Shown here one piece after another: positions 15,574 through 25,569 of a stretch of 26,919 nucleotides of DNA. The position numbers were made by a program, and so were the translations under genes. This DNA comes from DASUGM01 sp036274055. Lineage in GTDB: Bacteria; Acidobacteriota; Vicinamibacteria; Vicinamibacterales; SCN-69-37. A model generated the notes under the pieces. That model ran no database searches and was not told the DNA's origin. It worked only from the letters and a program-made list of their open reading frames with translations. The stretch's first letter is position 1. The number at the start of each line of letters is the position of its first letter. The DNA is taken from NCBI GenBank assembly GCA_036274055.1, contig DASUGM010000223.1, positions 1 to 26,919 on the forward strand. The letters run 5' to 3'.

Positions 15574-16119
15574 ATGACGATGGTTCGCCTCGCTCATTCC
15601 GCCGACGCTCGCGATCTTGCACTCTTTGCGTCGCGCACGTTCGAAGAAACGTTCGCGCACAGCACCTCGGCCGCCGATATGGCCGCGTATCTGGCCGCGC
15701 ACTACTCCGAGGCCATCCAGCGCGCGGAAATCGACGACGCGCGCACGACGACGCTGGTGGCCAGCGACGGCCGCGCGCTCGTCGGCTACGCGCAGATCCG
15801 CGACAATGAGCCGCCCGACGGTGTCGTCGATCGCAGCGCGATCGAGCTGGTGCGCCTCTACGTGGACCGCGCCTGGCACGGACGCGGCCTGGCGATCGCG
15901 CTGATGACGCGCGCGGAAGCCGCGGCGCGCGATCGCGGCGCGCGGACGATGTGGCTCGGCGTCTGGGAAAACAACCACCGCGCCAGCGCGTTCTACCGCA
16001 AGCACGGCTACGTCGAAGTCGGCGAGCACGTGTTCATGCTCGGCGCCGATGCGCAACGGGACTTGATTCTGGCGAAGCCGCTGGAGCTCGCCGACTCTAC
16101 TGGCAACGGAGGGTGCTGA
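15574..16119 (+). CDS. GNAT-family N-acetyltransferase
   Basis: This is a 181-residue GCN5-type acetyltransferase. The acetyl-CoA binding loop is WHGRGLAIAL at about 101-110 (an H-x-x-G-x-A version of the Q/R-x-x-G-x-G/A motif), preceded by the strand AIELVRLYVDRAW. The later motif NNHRASAFYRKHGYVEVGEHVF is characteristic. The acceptor is unknown; small amines, amino acids or a protein N-terminus are all possible. The start is at 15574; a second ATG two codons later is possible. Its final 23 bases overlap, tail to tail, the convergent secreted-protein gene. The start lies just after a long inverted repeat that may mask the ribosome-binding site. Confidence 0.9.
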   Translation: MTMVRLAHSADARDLALFASRTFEETFAHSTSAADMAAYLAAHYSEAIQRAEIDDARTTTLVASDGRALVGYAQIRDNEPPDGVVDRSAIELVRLYVDRAWHGRGLAIALMTRAEAAARDRGARTMWLGVWENNHRASAFYRKHGYVEVGEHVFMLGADAQRDLILAKPLELADSTGNGGC

Positions 16120-16795
16120 GAATCTTTTCCACCACGTCGGCGCCAAGACCAGTACGTTCGACATTTACGTCAGTCGCCGGCCGAAAATTCGTGAAGACGA
16201 AGTTCTCGCCCTGACGGGTCAAGAACTGCTCGTTGACGACGGCGCCGCTCCCATCGACCAGGGGGCCAAGTATGACGTACTCAGCTCCGACGCTGAGCGG
16301 GGGATAAACGTTGATTGATGCGCGCACCGTGACGCCTTCAATGATCATTGCGCCGCCGGGCTGCGTAACCGTGATCTTCGCAACGGAGCTCAGCGCTGAT
16401 GGGGCGCGGTAGACCGCGAGCACGGCGACGTCGTAGTCGGTGAACAGGAATGTCCCGTCCTCGATGGGAAAGGACTGCTCCGACAACACCCGACCACGGA
16501 CGGCGATTGAGCTGCGGCACGCAGCCTGGCCCAAGAGCGTCGCCGCCGATGCGGTCGCTTCCTCGATAACGCTGTCGTAGTGCATGCCAGCGCTTGTCAG
16601 CTGATCTAGCAACCGAGTCATTCGGAACAACGTCAGGCTCTTCGCGTGGGCACGACCATTCGCGCGTTGCGCCGGCGTCATCCGCGCCTGAATCGCCGTC
16701 GTCCGGTCCACCGGTTTCGGGCGGCCGACAGGCTGCTGGGCGGATACAGCGACTACGAACGCCGCGACGGCGAGAGCGGAAAGCAGCGCGCGCAT
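16097..16795 (-). CDS. Secreted protein of unknown function
   Basis: I do not recognise a family. The 232-residue product begins with a clear signal peptide (MRALLSALAVAAFVVAVSAQ, probable cleavage after about residue 19 or 20). The mature part is soluble, with a helical first half (RMTRLLDQLTSAGMHYDSVIEEA) and a strand-rich second half (GRVLSEQSFPIEDGTFLFTDYDVAVLAVY, VGAEYVILGPLVDGSGAVV). The second half resembles bacterial repeat-free beta domains that display a cargo or sense a ligand, but no motif is decisive. Its 3' end overlaps the acetyltransferase gene tail to tail by 23 bases. It diverges from the decarboxylase gene with 57 bases between starts. The upstream sequence has a GGGG/CCCC mini-hairpin but no convincing ribosome-binding site. 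Confidence 0.7.
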   Translation of the reverse strand: MRALLSALAVAAFVVAVSAQQPVGRPKPVDRTTAIQARMTPAQRANGRAHAKSLTLFRMTRLLDQLTSAGMHYDSVIEEATASAATLLGQAACRSSIAVRGRVLSEQSFPIEDGTFLFTDYDVAVLAVYRAPSALSSVAKITVTQPGGAMIIEGVTVRASINVYPPLSVGAEYVILGPLVDGSGAVVNEQFLTRQGENFVFTNFRPATDVNVERTGLGADVVEKILSTLRCQ

Positions 16796-16840
16796 CGGGG
16801 TGATGTCCCCATTGCATCACGCGGCGGCGCACCGATCCAC

Positions 16841-16846
16841 TACAGT
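16841..16846 (+). promoter_or_regulatory. -10 box of a probable leaderless gene
   Basis: TACAGT lies exactly 6 bases before the ATG at 16853, and there is no Shine-Dalgarno sequence. The spacing puts the transcription start on or next to the A of ATG, so the mRNA would lack a 5' leader. No clear -35 is visible. Confidence 0.6.
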
Positions 16847-16852
16847 GGTCGG

Positions 16853-18229
16853 ATGTCCGAACGCGACGCCGCCCTCGAGAGGGCCCATCTGCATGCCCGT
16901 GAATACCTGAAGACAGTTGCCGATCGACCCGTACATGCGCTGCTGACCGCCGCCCAATTGCGCGAACGACTCAGCGGCCCGATGCCGATCGCCGGCGAAG
17001 CCGCTCCAACAGTCGTCGATCGCCTGGCCGGCGCCGCCGGAGGCACGATCGCGACTCAGGGCCCGCGCTACTTCGGCTTCGTCATCGGCGGCAGCATGCC
17101 GGCGGCGACCGCGGCCGAGTGGCTGGTTGCGGCCTGGGACCAGAACGCCGGCGTCTACAACCTGTCGCCGATCGCGTCGGTGGTCGAAGACATCGCCGCC
17201 GGATGGGTGCGCGATCTCGCCGGACTGCCCGCGACGTGGAGCGTTGGCTTCGTCACCGGCTGCCAGATGGCGAACTTCACCGCGCTCGACACCGCCCGCC
17301 ACCACGTGCTTGCCCAGGCCGGCTGGGACGTCGAGGCGCGCGGCCTGTTCGGCGCGCCGCCGATTCACGTCTACACCAGCGACGAGTCGCACTACACGAT
17401 CTTCATGGCGCTGCGGATGCTCGGCCTCGGTGCCGACCGGGTCACGCGTATACCGACGGACGCGCAGGGACGGATGCGCGCCGACGCGCTGGTTGCGGCG
17501 CTGCGCGAGACGACCGGGCCGGCGATCGTCTGCGCGCAGGCCGGCAACGTCAACACCGGCGCCTTCGATCCGCTGCCGGCGATTGCCGACGCCGCCCGCG
17601 ATCGCGGCGCGTGGCTGCACGTCGACGGCGCGTTCGGTCTCTGGGCGTGCATGAGCCGGTCGCGGAAACACCTCGTCGATGGCATCACCAGGGCGGATTC
17701 GATCGCGACCGACGCGCACAAGTGGCTCAACGTGCCTTACGACAGCGGCCTCGCGCTGACCGCGCACCGGGAGTCGCACCGCAAAGCGATGATGTTGTCA
17801 GCCGCCTACATCCTCGAAGATGCCGCCGAGCGCGACCCGCATGAGTTCGTGCCTGAGGAATCGCGTCGCGCCCGCGGCGTCGCCGTCTACGCGGCGCTTC
17901 GGTCGCTCGGCCGCGACGGCCTGACCGCGCTGGTCGATCGCTGCTGCGACCATGCCACACGGATGGCGGATCGCTTGTCGGCCCACCCGTCGGTGCAAAT
18001 TCTCAACGACGTCGTCCTGAATCAGGTGCTGGTTCGCTTCGAGCCGGCGACCGGCAGCGCCGACGACTACACGCGCGAGGTAATCGCGCGCGTGCAGAAG
18101 GACGGCACCTGCTGGCTCGGCGGGACGCAGTGGCACGGCGTCGCCGCGATGCGGATCTCGATCAGCAACTGGACGACGACGGCGGAGGATATCGATCGAT
18201 CGGCGGAGGCAATTCTGCGGGCGATCTGA
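16853..18229 (+). CDS. PLP-dependent group II amino-acid decarboxylase-like protein
   Basis: This is a 458-residue pyridoxal-phosphate enzyme of the aromatic amino acid/glutamate decarboxylase type. The PLP-anchoring lysine is K290 in TDAHKWLNVPYDSG, H180 (SDESHYTI) is placed to stack on the cofactor ring, and the HVDGAFG segment carries the Asp that pairs with the pyridine nitrogen. YNLSPIASVVE and TGCQMANFTAL are also typical. The length is normal for the family. The substrate is not clear; an aromatic amino acid, aspartate or a related amino acid is likely. I set the start at the ATG at 16853, because the reading frame upstream is only the antisense of the secreted-protein gene and because a TACAGT box sits 6 bases before it. 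Confidence 0.92.
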   Translation: MSERDAALERAHLHAREYLKTVADRPVHALLTAAQLRERLSGPMPIAGEAAPTVVDRLAGAAGGTIATQGPRYFGFVIGGSMPAATAAEWLVAAWDQNAGVYNLSPIASVVEDIAAGWVRDLAGLPATWSVGFVTGCQMANFTALDTARHHVLAQAGWDVEARGLFGAPPIHVYTSDESHYTIFMALRMLGLGADRVTRIPTDAQGRMRADALVAALRETTGPAIVCAQAGNVNTGAFDPLPAIADAARDRGAWLHVDGAFGLWACMSRSRKHLVDGITRADSIATDAHKWLNVPYDSGLALTAHRESHRKAMMLSAAYILEDAAERDPHEFVPEESRRARGVAVYAALRSLGRDGLTALVDRCCDHATRMADRLSAHPSVQILNDVVLNQVLVRFEPATGSADDYTREVIARVQKDGTCWLGGTQWHGVAAMRISISNWTTTAEDIDRSAEAILRAI

Positions 18230-18234
18230 GTGAC

Positions 18235-18368
18235 AACTTCGACAGCACCATGAAGGAGCATGAAGGAGTCTGCAGGAGCATGAAGGAGATCTTGATCTTC
18301 GAAAAAGGATTGAGTTCCTACACGCTCCTCAAGATTCCTTCACGCTCCTTCATGGTGCTGTCAAAGTT
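18235..18368. repeat. Long inverted repeat with GGAGCATGAA subrepeats
   Basis: The arms, about 18235-18291 and 18312-18368, are complementary for some 57 bases with scattered mismatches. The outer parts (CAGCACCATGAAGGAGC and its complement) match best. Each arm is itself a short tandem array of a unit near GGAGCATGAA. The element exactly fills the gap between two convergent genes and touches the stop codon of the PQQ-propeller gene. It could serve as a two-way transcription barrier, but no T-run follows the stem. Confidence 0.85.
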
Positions 18369-19736
18369 CTACTTTCCCGCTCCGATCGCAAACAGATGCT
18401 TCTCGCCCCGCACGTACAGCGTCCCGCCCGCGATCGCCGGGGTCGCCATCAGCGGCTCGCCCATCGGGTTCTTGCCGACGATCGAGAACGCGTCGCCGGC
18501 GGCGACGACGAACATGTCGCCGTCCTCGCTGGACAGAATGATGTGGCCGTCGGCGGCGACCGGCGAGGCGCTGAAGCCGCTGCCACTGTGCGGAATCCGC
18601 TCGCGGTAGATCTCACGGCCGTTCTCGAGCACGTAGGCGTCGAAGATCCCGTCGTTCCCCAGCACGTAGACGATGTCGTCGTAGATCAGCGGCGTCGGCA
18701 TGTACGGGCCGCGACCGCGCTTCGACCAGACCACGCGATCGCTCGAGGTCTGGCCCGCAGGCAGCGTGAGATCACCGCGTGAGCCTGGGGTGAGCACGAA
18801 GATGGGCTTCTCGTCACGCCGGCCGCTGGCAACCAGGATGAAGTCGTCGGTGAACACCGGCGTCGGCGCGGTGATCTTCGAGCTGCCGCCGAGCCGCCAC
18901 AGCTCCTTGCCGGTCTCGGGATCGTAGCCGCGGATGAAATTCGAGGCGTTGGTGACCAGCTCGGGCGCGCGGCCGGGCCGCGAGGACACGTACACGTTCG
19001 GCGTGCCCCACGACGGCAGTTCGTCGCGCATCGTCTGCCACACGACGGCGCCGGTGAGCCGGTTCATCGCGACGATGAACGAGCCCTGCTGCTGATCGCA
19101 CTGCGCGATCACCAGATCTTTGTAAATGATCGGCGAACTGGCGGTGCCCCACTCGTACTCCTTCAGATCGTAGGCGCCGACGTCGAGCCGGCCGAGATCG
19201 CGCTGCCATAACGGCTGGCCGTCGACGCCGAACGCGTAGATGCCTTGCGATCCGAAAAACGCGACGACGATCCGGCCGTCGGTGACCGGCGTCGCACTCG
19301 AGTAGGTCGACTTGATGTGCCGCTTCTCTTTCGGCGCGCCCTGGTACGCCGTTCGCTCCCAGATCGTCTTGCCGGTGCGGCGATCGATCGCCAGCACGAC
19401 CCAACGCTGCACCGACGTGTCTTCCGATGCCGTACCCTCGCCGTAGAGCCCGGGTTTGAACGTCGCCTTCGCGTTGCCGCTGACGGCCGACGTGACGAAG
19501 AGACGGTCGCCCCAGACGATCGGACTCGAATGGGCCAGGCCCGGGACCTCAACCTTCCAACGGACGTTCGTTCCGGCGACCCCGTCCCAGCGGTCTGGCA
19601 GGTTCTGTTTGTCGGCGATGCCCGTGGCGCTGGGTCCGCGAAAACGCGGCCAGCTGTCGACTTGCTGCGCCGCCGGTGCCGAGAAACCGGCGATAACGGC
19701 GGTCACGCCAGCCAGGAGACATCGTGTTGCGCGCAT
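18369..19736 (-). CDS. Secreted PQQ-like beta-propeller protein
   Basis: This is a 455-residue exported protein with a signal peptide (about 1-24, ending in PAAQQ). Repeated WD-like/PQQ-like blades follow, recognisable by the recurring W-x-x-x-V patterns and phrases such as LAHSSPIVWGDRLFVTSAVS, AIDRRTGKTIWERTAYQG, RLTGAVVWQTMRDELPSWGT and YDPETGKELWRLGGSSK. The opening PRFRGPSATGIADKQNLPDRW is typical of the large 'PQQ-binding-like beta-propeller repeat' group common in Acidobacteria and Planctomycetes. No catalytic dehydrogenase residues are recognisable, so a structural or binding role is more likely than enzymatic activity. Its start lies 22 bases from the divergent TPR-thioredoxin gene, and both promoters overlap. 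Confidence 0.88.
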   Translation of the reverse strand: MRATRCLLAGVTAVIAGFSAPAAQQVDSWPRFRGPSATGIADKQNLPDRWDGVAGTNVRWKVEVPGLAHSSPIVWGDRLFVTSAVSGNAKATFKPGLYGEGTASEDTSVQRWVVLAIDRRTGKTIWERTAYQGAPKEKRHIKSTYSSATPVTDGRIVVAFFGSQGIYAFGVDGQPLWQRDLGRLDVGAYDLKEYEWGTASSPIIYKDLVIAQCDQQQGSFIVAMNRLTGAVVWQTMRDELPSWGTPNVYVSSRPGRAPELVTNASNFIRGYDPETGKELWRLGGSSKITAPTPVFTDDFILVASGRRDEKPIFVLTPGSRGDLTLPAGQTSSDRVVWSKRGRGPYMPTPLIYDDIVYVLGNDGIFDAYVLENGREIYRERIPHSGSGFSASPVAADGHIILSSEDGDMFVVAAGDAFSIVGKNPMGEPLMATPAIAGGTLYVRGEKHLFAIGAGK

Positions 19737-19742
19737 CGGGTG

Positions 19743-19752
19743 ATTGTAGACT
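19743..19752. promoter_or_regulatory. Overlapping divergent -10 boxes, probable leaderless starts
   Basis: On the minus strand TACAAT (19748 to 19743) ends 6 bases before the ATG of the PQQ-propeller gene at 19736. On the plus strand TAGACT (19747-19752) ends 6 bases before the ATG at 19759. The two boxes share two base pairs. Neither gene has a Shine-Dalgarno sequence. Polymerases on both boxes at once would clash. Confidence 0.65.
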
Positions 19753-20776
19753 CTGCCGATGCGTTTTCTGGTGCTGATTGCTGCGGCAGCGATCGCGGCG
19801 TTTCAGGGCAATGCGGCCGATCCTGCCGTCGTCGCGGCGATGGAGCGCGGTGAGGCGCTGCTGAAGAACCGCAAATACGACGAGGCGATTCGCGAGTTCA
19901 AGCAGGCGAACGAACTGCAGAACAAGCAGTCGGCAGCGGCGTTCTTCGGACTCGGGCGCGTCTATCACGCGATGGGCGCGTACAAGACCGAGGCCGAGGC
20001 CTGCGCCGACGGCCTGAAGTTCGCCGGCGGGAACAAGACCCTGGCCGCATCGCTGCACAACCAGCGCGGCATGGCGCTGGCGGCGCAGGCGGAGAAGAAC
20101 ACCGACAAAGTCATCAAAGAAGCGGAAGCGGAGTTCCGCGCGGTGTTGACGCTGACCGACGCCCTGCCGATTGCCTCGTACAACCTCGGCGTCATGCTGA
20201 TGCGCCAGTCGCGCGACGATGAGGGGCGGGCGGCGCTGCAGGCCTATGTCGATTCCGGCGCCCGGGCGTCGGAGGTCGCGCTGGCGATGTCGATGATCGC
20301 GAATCCGCGCCGGGCCCGCGAGCCGTTTGCGCCCGAGTTCAGCTTCACCTCGTTCGACGGCGAGAGCGTCAACTCACGCGACCTGATCGGCAAGGTCGTG
20401 TTGCTCGATTTCTGGGGCACGTGGTGCGGACCATGCCTAGCCGCGACCGAGGATCTGGTTCGCATTCACAAGAAGTACTCGGCGGATCCGCGGTTCGTCA
20501 TGATCGGCATCAGCTCCGATCCGCCGCAGGACAAAGGCAAAGTGATCGACTACGTTACCGCCAAGCGGATGAAGTGGATTCACGTCCAGGACTCGCCGCA
20601 GCGCCCGCTGCACCGCGCCTTCGACGTGGCCAAGTTCCCGACCTACATCGTGCTCGACCACGAGGGCGTGATGACCGAGGTCAGGCAGGACGGCCAGACC
20701 CGGACGCGGCTCGAGGGCTGGGGGACGCTGATGCCGGGCGCGATCGAAGCCGGCATCAAGCGAGCGATGAAGCGGC

Positions 20777-23415
<2,639 letters not shown>

Positions 23416-23419
<4 letters not shown>

Positions 23420-23742
23420 GTGTGCCGCCTCGAGAGGCTGCGCGCCAGCTTGACCAGATCCGCGAGCCGGCGCGTTTCGGCGTCGAGCGCGGCGCGGCCG
23501 GCGCGGGTCAGCGTGTAGAACTTCTTGCGGTCGCTTTCGTCAGGCAGATCGCGGTCGGCGAGCTCGGCGATCCAACCAGCGTCAGCGAGGTCTTCGAGCG
23601 AGCCGTACAGCGTCGCCGGCCAGAGCGTCACCTGGCCGCCTGACAACTGCTTGACGTCGCGGGCGATGGCGAGGCCGTGGCGGTTGCCGCCGGCGAGCGA
23701 CATCAGGATGAAGTACCAGTGGGTTTTCAGCGGCGCGGTCAC
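23416..23742 (-). CDS. PadR-family transcriptional regulator
   Basis: This is a 108-residue PadR-type winged-helix protein: APLKTHWYFILMSLAGGNRH, then GGQVTLWPATLYGSLEDLADAGWI (recognition helix region), then KKFYTLTRAGRAAL (wing). The frame continues upstream, but the family start is near THWYFIL, and a GTG at 23742 gives the same length as the first PadR in this window. That GTG has no Shine-Dalgarno sequence; a TACAAT box lies only 4 bases upstream, so the transcript would be leaderless or nearly so. An in-frame TTG 7 codons earlier is an alternative. The gene is co-transcribed with the permease (4-base overlap). A palindrome over the promoter suggests autoregulation. Start confidence is moderate; identity is firm. 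Confidence 0.87.
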
Positions 23743-23746
23743 GGCG

Positions 23747-23766
23747 ATTGTATTGATCAATATAAT
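23747..23766. promoter_or_regulatory. Probable PadR operator overlapping promoter
   Basis: TATTGATCAATA (23751-23762) is a perfect 12-bp palindrome. Symmetry extends over 20 bp (23747-23766) with one mismatched pair. The minus-strand TACAAT (23752 to 23747) and a plus-strand TATAAT (23761-23766) both lie inside it. A repressor dimer bound here would block the padR promoter, so autoregulation of padR and the permease is likely. Confidence 0.7.
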
Positions 23767-23821
23767 AGACGCGAGCGGCGCGCAAGACGTTGGCGGCGCT
23801 GGGACGAAAGTGTGACGAACC

Positions 23822-23870
23822 GAGGTCGGGTGTCCTTTATGCAAACGGTGCATAAAGGACACCCGACCTC
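23822..23870. repeat. Perfect 22-bp inverted repeat
   Basis: The arms 23822-23843 and 23849-23870 are perfectly complementary around the 5-base loop AACGG. The arms begin GAGGTCGGGTGTCCTTTATG. The element sits between the divergent padR and aminopeptidase genes, ending 4 bases before the TACAAT box of the latter. It would form a very stable hairpin or cruciform. A T-run is not clear on the plus strand (CTTTTA follows), so it could act as a weak terminator in that direction. Confidence 0.9.
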
Positions 23871-23874
23871 CTTT

Positions 23875-23880
23875 TACAAT
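23875..23880 (+). promoter_or_regulatory. -10 box of a probable leaderless gene
   Basis: TACAAT ends 6 bases before the ATG at 23887 and no Shine-Dalgarno sequence is present. The expected transcription start coincides with the start codon. The -35 region would fall inside the inverted repeat at 23822-23870. Confidence 0.6.
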
Positions 23881-23886
23881 GACGGC

Positions 23887-25446
23887 ATGAAGCGACTATC
23901 GATCTCCGCCCTCTGCTCGGCCCTCGCGCTGCTCCTCCTTGCACCGCAACTCGCGGCCCGCCAGCTGCCGCCGTACGGCGGCGCGAAGGAGTACGTCGCC
24001 GACCTCGGCGCGCGCCGCGCGCAGGCGATGGCGACGCTCGGCCCCGAGACGGTGCTGGTGATGTGGAGCGCGCCGACGCGCGTCTACTCGACCGACGTCG
24101 ACTACGAGTACCGGCAGGAGAGCAACATGCTCTATCTCTCCGGGCTCGAACAGGAAGATTCGATCCTCGTGCTGATTCCCGGCGCAAAGTCGAAGCGCGA
24201 GTGGCTGTTCACCCGCGACTACGACCCGCGCCGCGAACACTGGAACGGCCATACGCTGACGGCCGCGGAAGTGACGCAGCAGACCGGCGTCGCCAACGTC
24301 ATGTCGCTTGGCACATTCGACGGCTTCATGACCGCCGTTCTCGCTGGCACCACGCCTGCCGTGACGCCCGCGATCGATGCCGACGATTTCGCCGCCTTCT
24401 TCGACGCGCTCAGGCAGGGCAAGGCGCGGCTGGCGTCCACTGAACGCGTCGGCAACGCCGGTCCGCCGGCGCCGCCGATCCCCGGATCGAACGCCGCGTG
24501 GCTTGCCGCGATGCAGCAAAAAGCGACCGGCCTGACCCTCTTCAACGCGGCCCCGGTTTTCAGCACGCAGCGCCAGATCAAGACGGCCTACGAGCAGAAA
24601 GTGCTGCGCCGCAGCGTCGAGATCTCCGCGGAAGCGCACGCGCAGGGGATGATGGCGGCGCGGCCCGATCGCTGGGAGTACGAAGTCGAAGCCGCAATCG
24701 AATACTGGTACATGAAGAACGGCGCGATGAGCTGGGGCTATCCGTCGATCGTCGGCAGCGGACCGAACGCGACGACGCTCCACTATGGCAAGTCGACGCG
24801 GCAGATGAAGAACGGCGACCTGCTGCTCGTCGATGCCGCCGCGAATTTCCAGGGGCTCACCGGCGACATCACCCGCACCTATCCGGTCAACGGCAAGTTC
24901 AGCGCCGAGCAGAAGACGATCTACGAGATCGTGCTCGCCGCGCAGAACGCCGGCATCGAGGTGACCAAGCTCAACTCCGCGCGCGCCGATTCCGTGAAGG
25001 CGATGCGCGACGTGATCACCCGCGGCCTGCTCAAGCTCGGGCTGATCACCGAGGCCGAGCCCGGTCCGGTGCAGGATCAGCAGGTGTCGACGTGGTACAC
25101 GCACGGACCGATCCACGGCATCGGCGTCGACGTCCACGATCCGCTCGGTGCCAACTTCGCCGCCGGATCGGCATTCGTCATGGAGCCCGGTCTCTACATC
25201 CGCATCCAGGCGCTCGACGATCTTCTCAGGCCGGCACCGGGGCGCGGCGGCGGCGCGCCGGTCGAACCAACCCAGGCGATGAAAGACTTCGTCGAGAGAG
25301 TGCGGCCGATGGTCATCAAATACAAAGACATCGGCGTCCGCATCGAGGATTCCTTCCTCATGACCGACAAGGGCCTGGAGCGGCTCTCGGCCAAGGCGCC
25401 ACGGACGATCGAAGAGATCGAGAAGACCGTCGGCACGGGGAAATAA
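23887..25446 (+). CDS. pepP: Secreted Xaa-Pro aminopeptidase (M24B)
   Basis: This is a 519-residue peptidase with a signal peptide (about 1-24, SALALLLLAPQLAARQ). An N-terminal creatinase-like domain follows (about 30-230), then a pita-bread catalytic domain. All five metal ligands of the dinuclear site are visible: D316, D327, H410, E433 and E487, plus H299 as the usual catalytic histidine. It removes N-terminal residues that precede proline and, given the signal peptide, would act in the periplasm or outside. An Ala/Pro/Gly insertion (about 449-461, PAPGRGGGAPVEP) lies between the fourth and fifth ligands. The start is at 23887; the reading frame upstream runs through the palindromic repeat and is not coding. 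No operon partner is seen, and a leaderless promoter fits. Confidence 0.93.
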   Translation: MKRLSISALCSALALLLLAPQLAARQLPPYGGAKEYVADLGARRAQAMATLGPETVLVMWSAPTRVYSTDVDYEYRQESNMLYLSGLEQEDSILVLIPGAKSKREWLFTRDYDPRREHWNGHTLTAAEVTQQTGVANVMSLGTFDGFMTAVLAGTTPAVTPAIDADDFAAFFDALRQGKARLASTERVGNAGPPAPPIPGSNAAWLAAMQQKATGLTLFNAAPVFSTQRQIKTAYEQKVLRRSVEISAEAHAQGMMAARPDRWEYEVEAAIEYWYMKNGAMSWGYPSIVGSGPNATTLHYGKSTRQMKNGDLLLVDAAANFQGLTGDITRTYPVNGKFSAEQKTIYEIVLAAQNAGIEVTKLNSARADSVKAMRDVITRGLLKLGLITEAEPGPVQDQQVSTWYTHGPIHGIGVDVHDPLGANFAAGSAFVMEPGLYIRIQALDDLLRPAPGRGGGAPVEPTQAMKDFVERVRPMVIKYKDIGVRIEDSFLMTDKGLERLSAKAPRTIEEIEKTVGTGK

Positions 25447-25453
25447 CGCCCCA

Positions 25454-25493
25454 GGCCCTAGGCCCTGGGCCCTGGGCCCTAGGCCTAGGCCTA
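25454..25493. repeat. GGCCCTR tandem repeat
   Basis: Four heptamers (GGCCCTA, GGCCCTG, GGCCCTG, GGCCCTA) are followed by two hexamers (GGCCTA, GGCCTA) with no gaps. They lie directly after the aminopeptidase stop codon. The units contain GGGCCC and TAGGCCTA, so the array is largely self-complementary. The rest of the gap (25494-25569) holds no feature I can support, apart from a possible TAATAG box just before the next gene. Confidence 0.85.
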
Positions 25494-25569
25494 AGACCGC
25501 GGGCCGAGCCATCAATTCTTCACAAGTCTTAAGCCACGATCGCCCGCCGGCCGTCGTAATAGAGACTCG

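Noticed and set aside
15456..15575. Open frames on both strands coding near-identical peptides
   Set aside because: The mirrored peptides are a result of the inverted repeat at 15463-15568, not of two genes.
16646..16852. Upstream extension of the decarboxylase frame
   Set aside because: It is antisense to the signal-peptide region of the secreted protein gene and lacks family similarity.
18235..18368. CRISPR-like array because of repeated GGAGCATGAAG words
   Set aside because: The units are about 10 bases with no regular spacers, and the array is inverted on itself; no cas genes are near.
23677..23886. Upstream extension of the aminopeptidase frame
   Set aside because: It would run through padR-2 and the perfect palindrome; a signal peptide begins at 23887.
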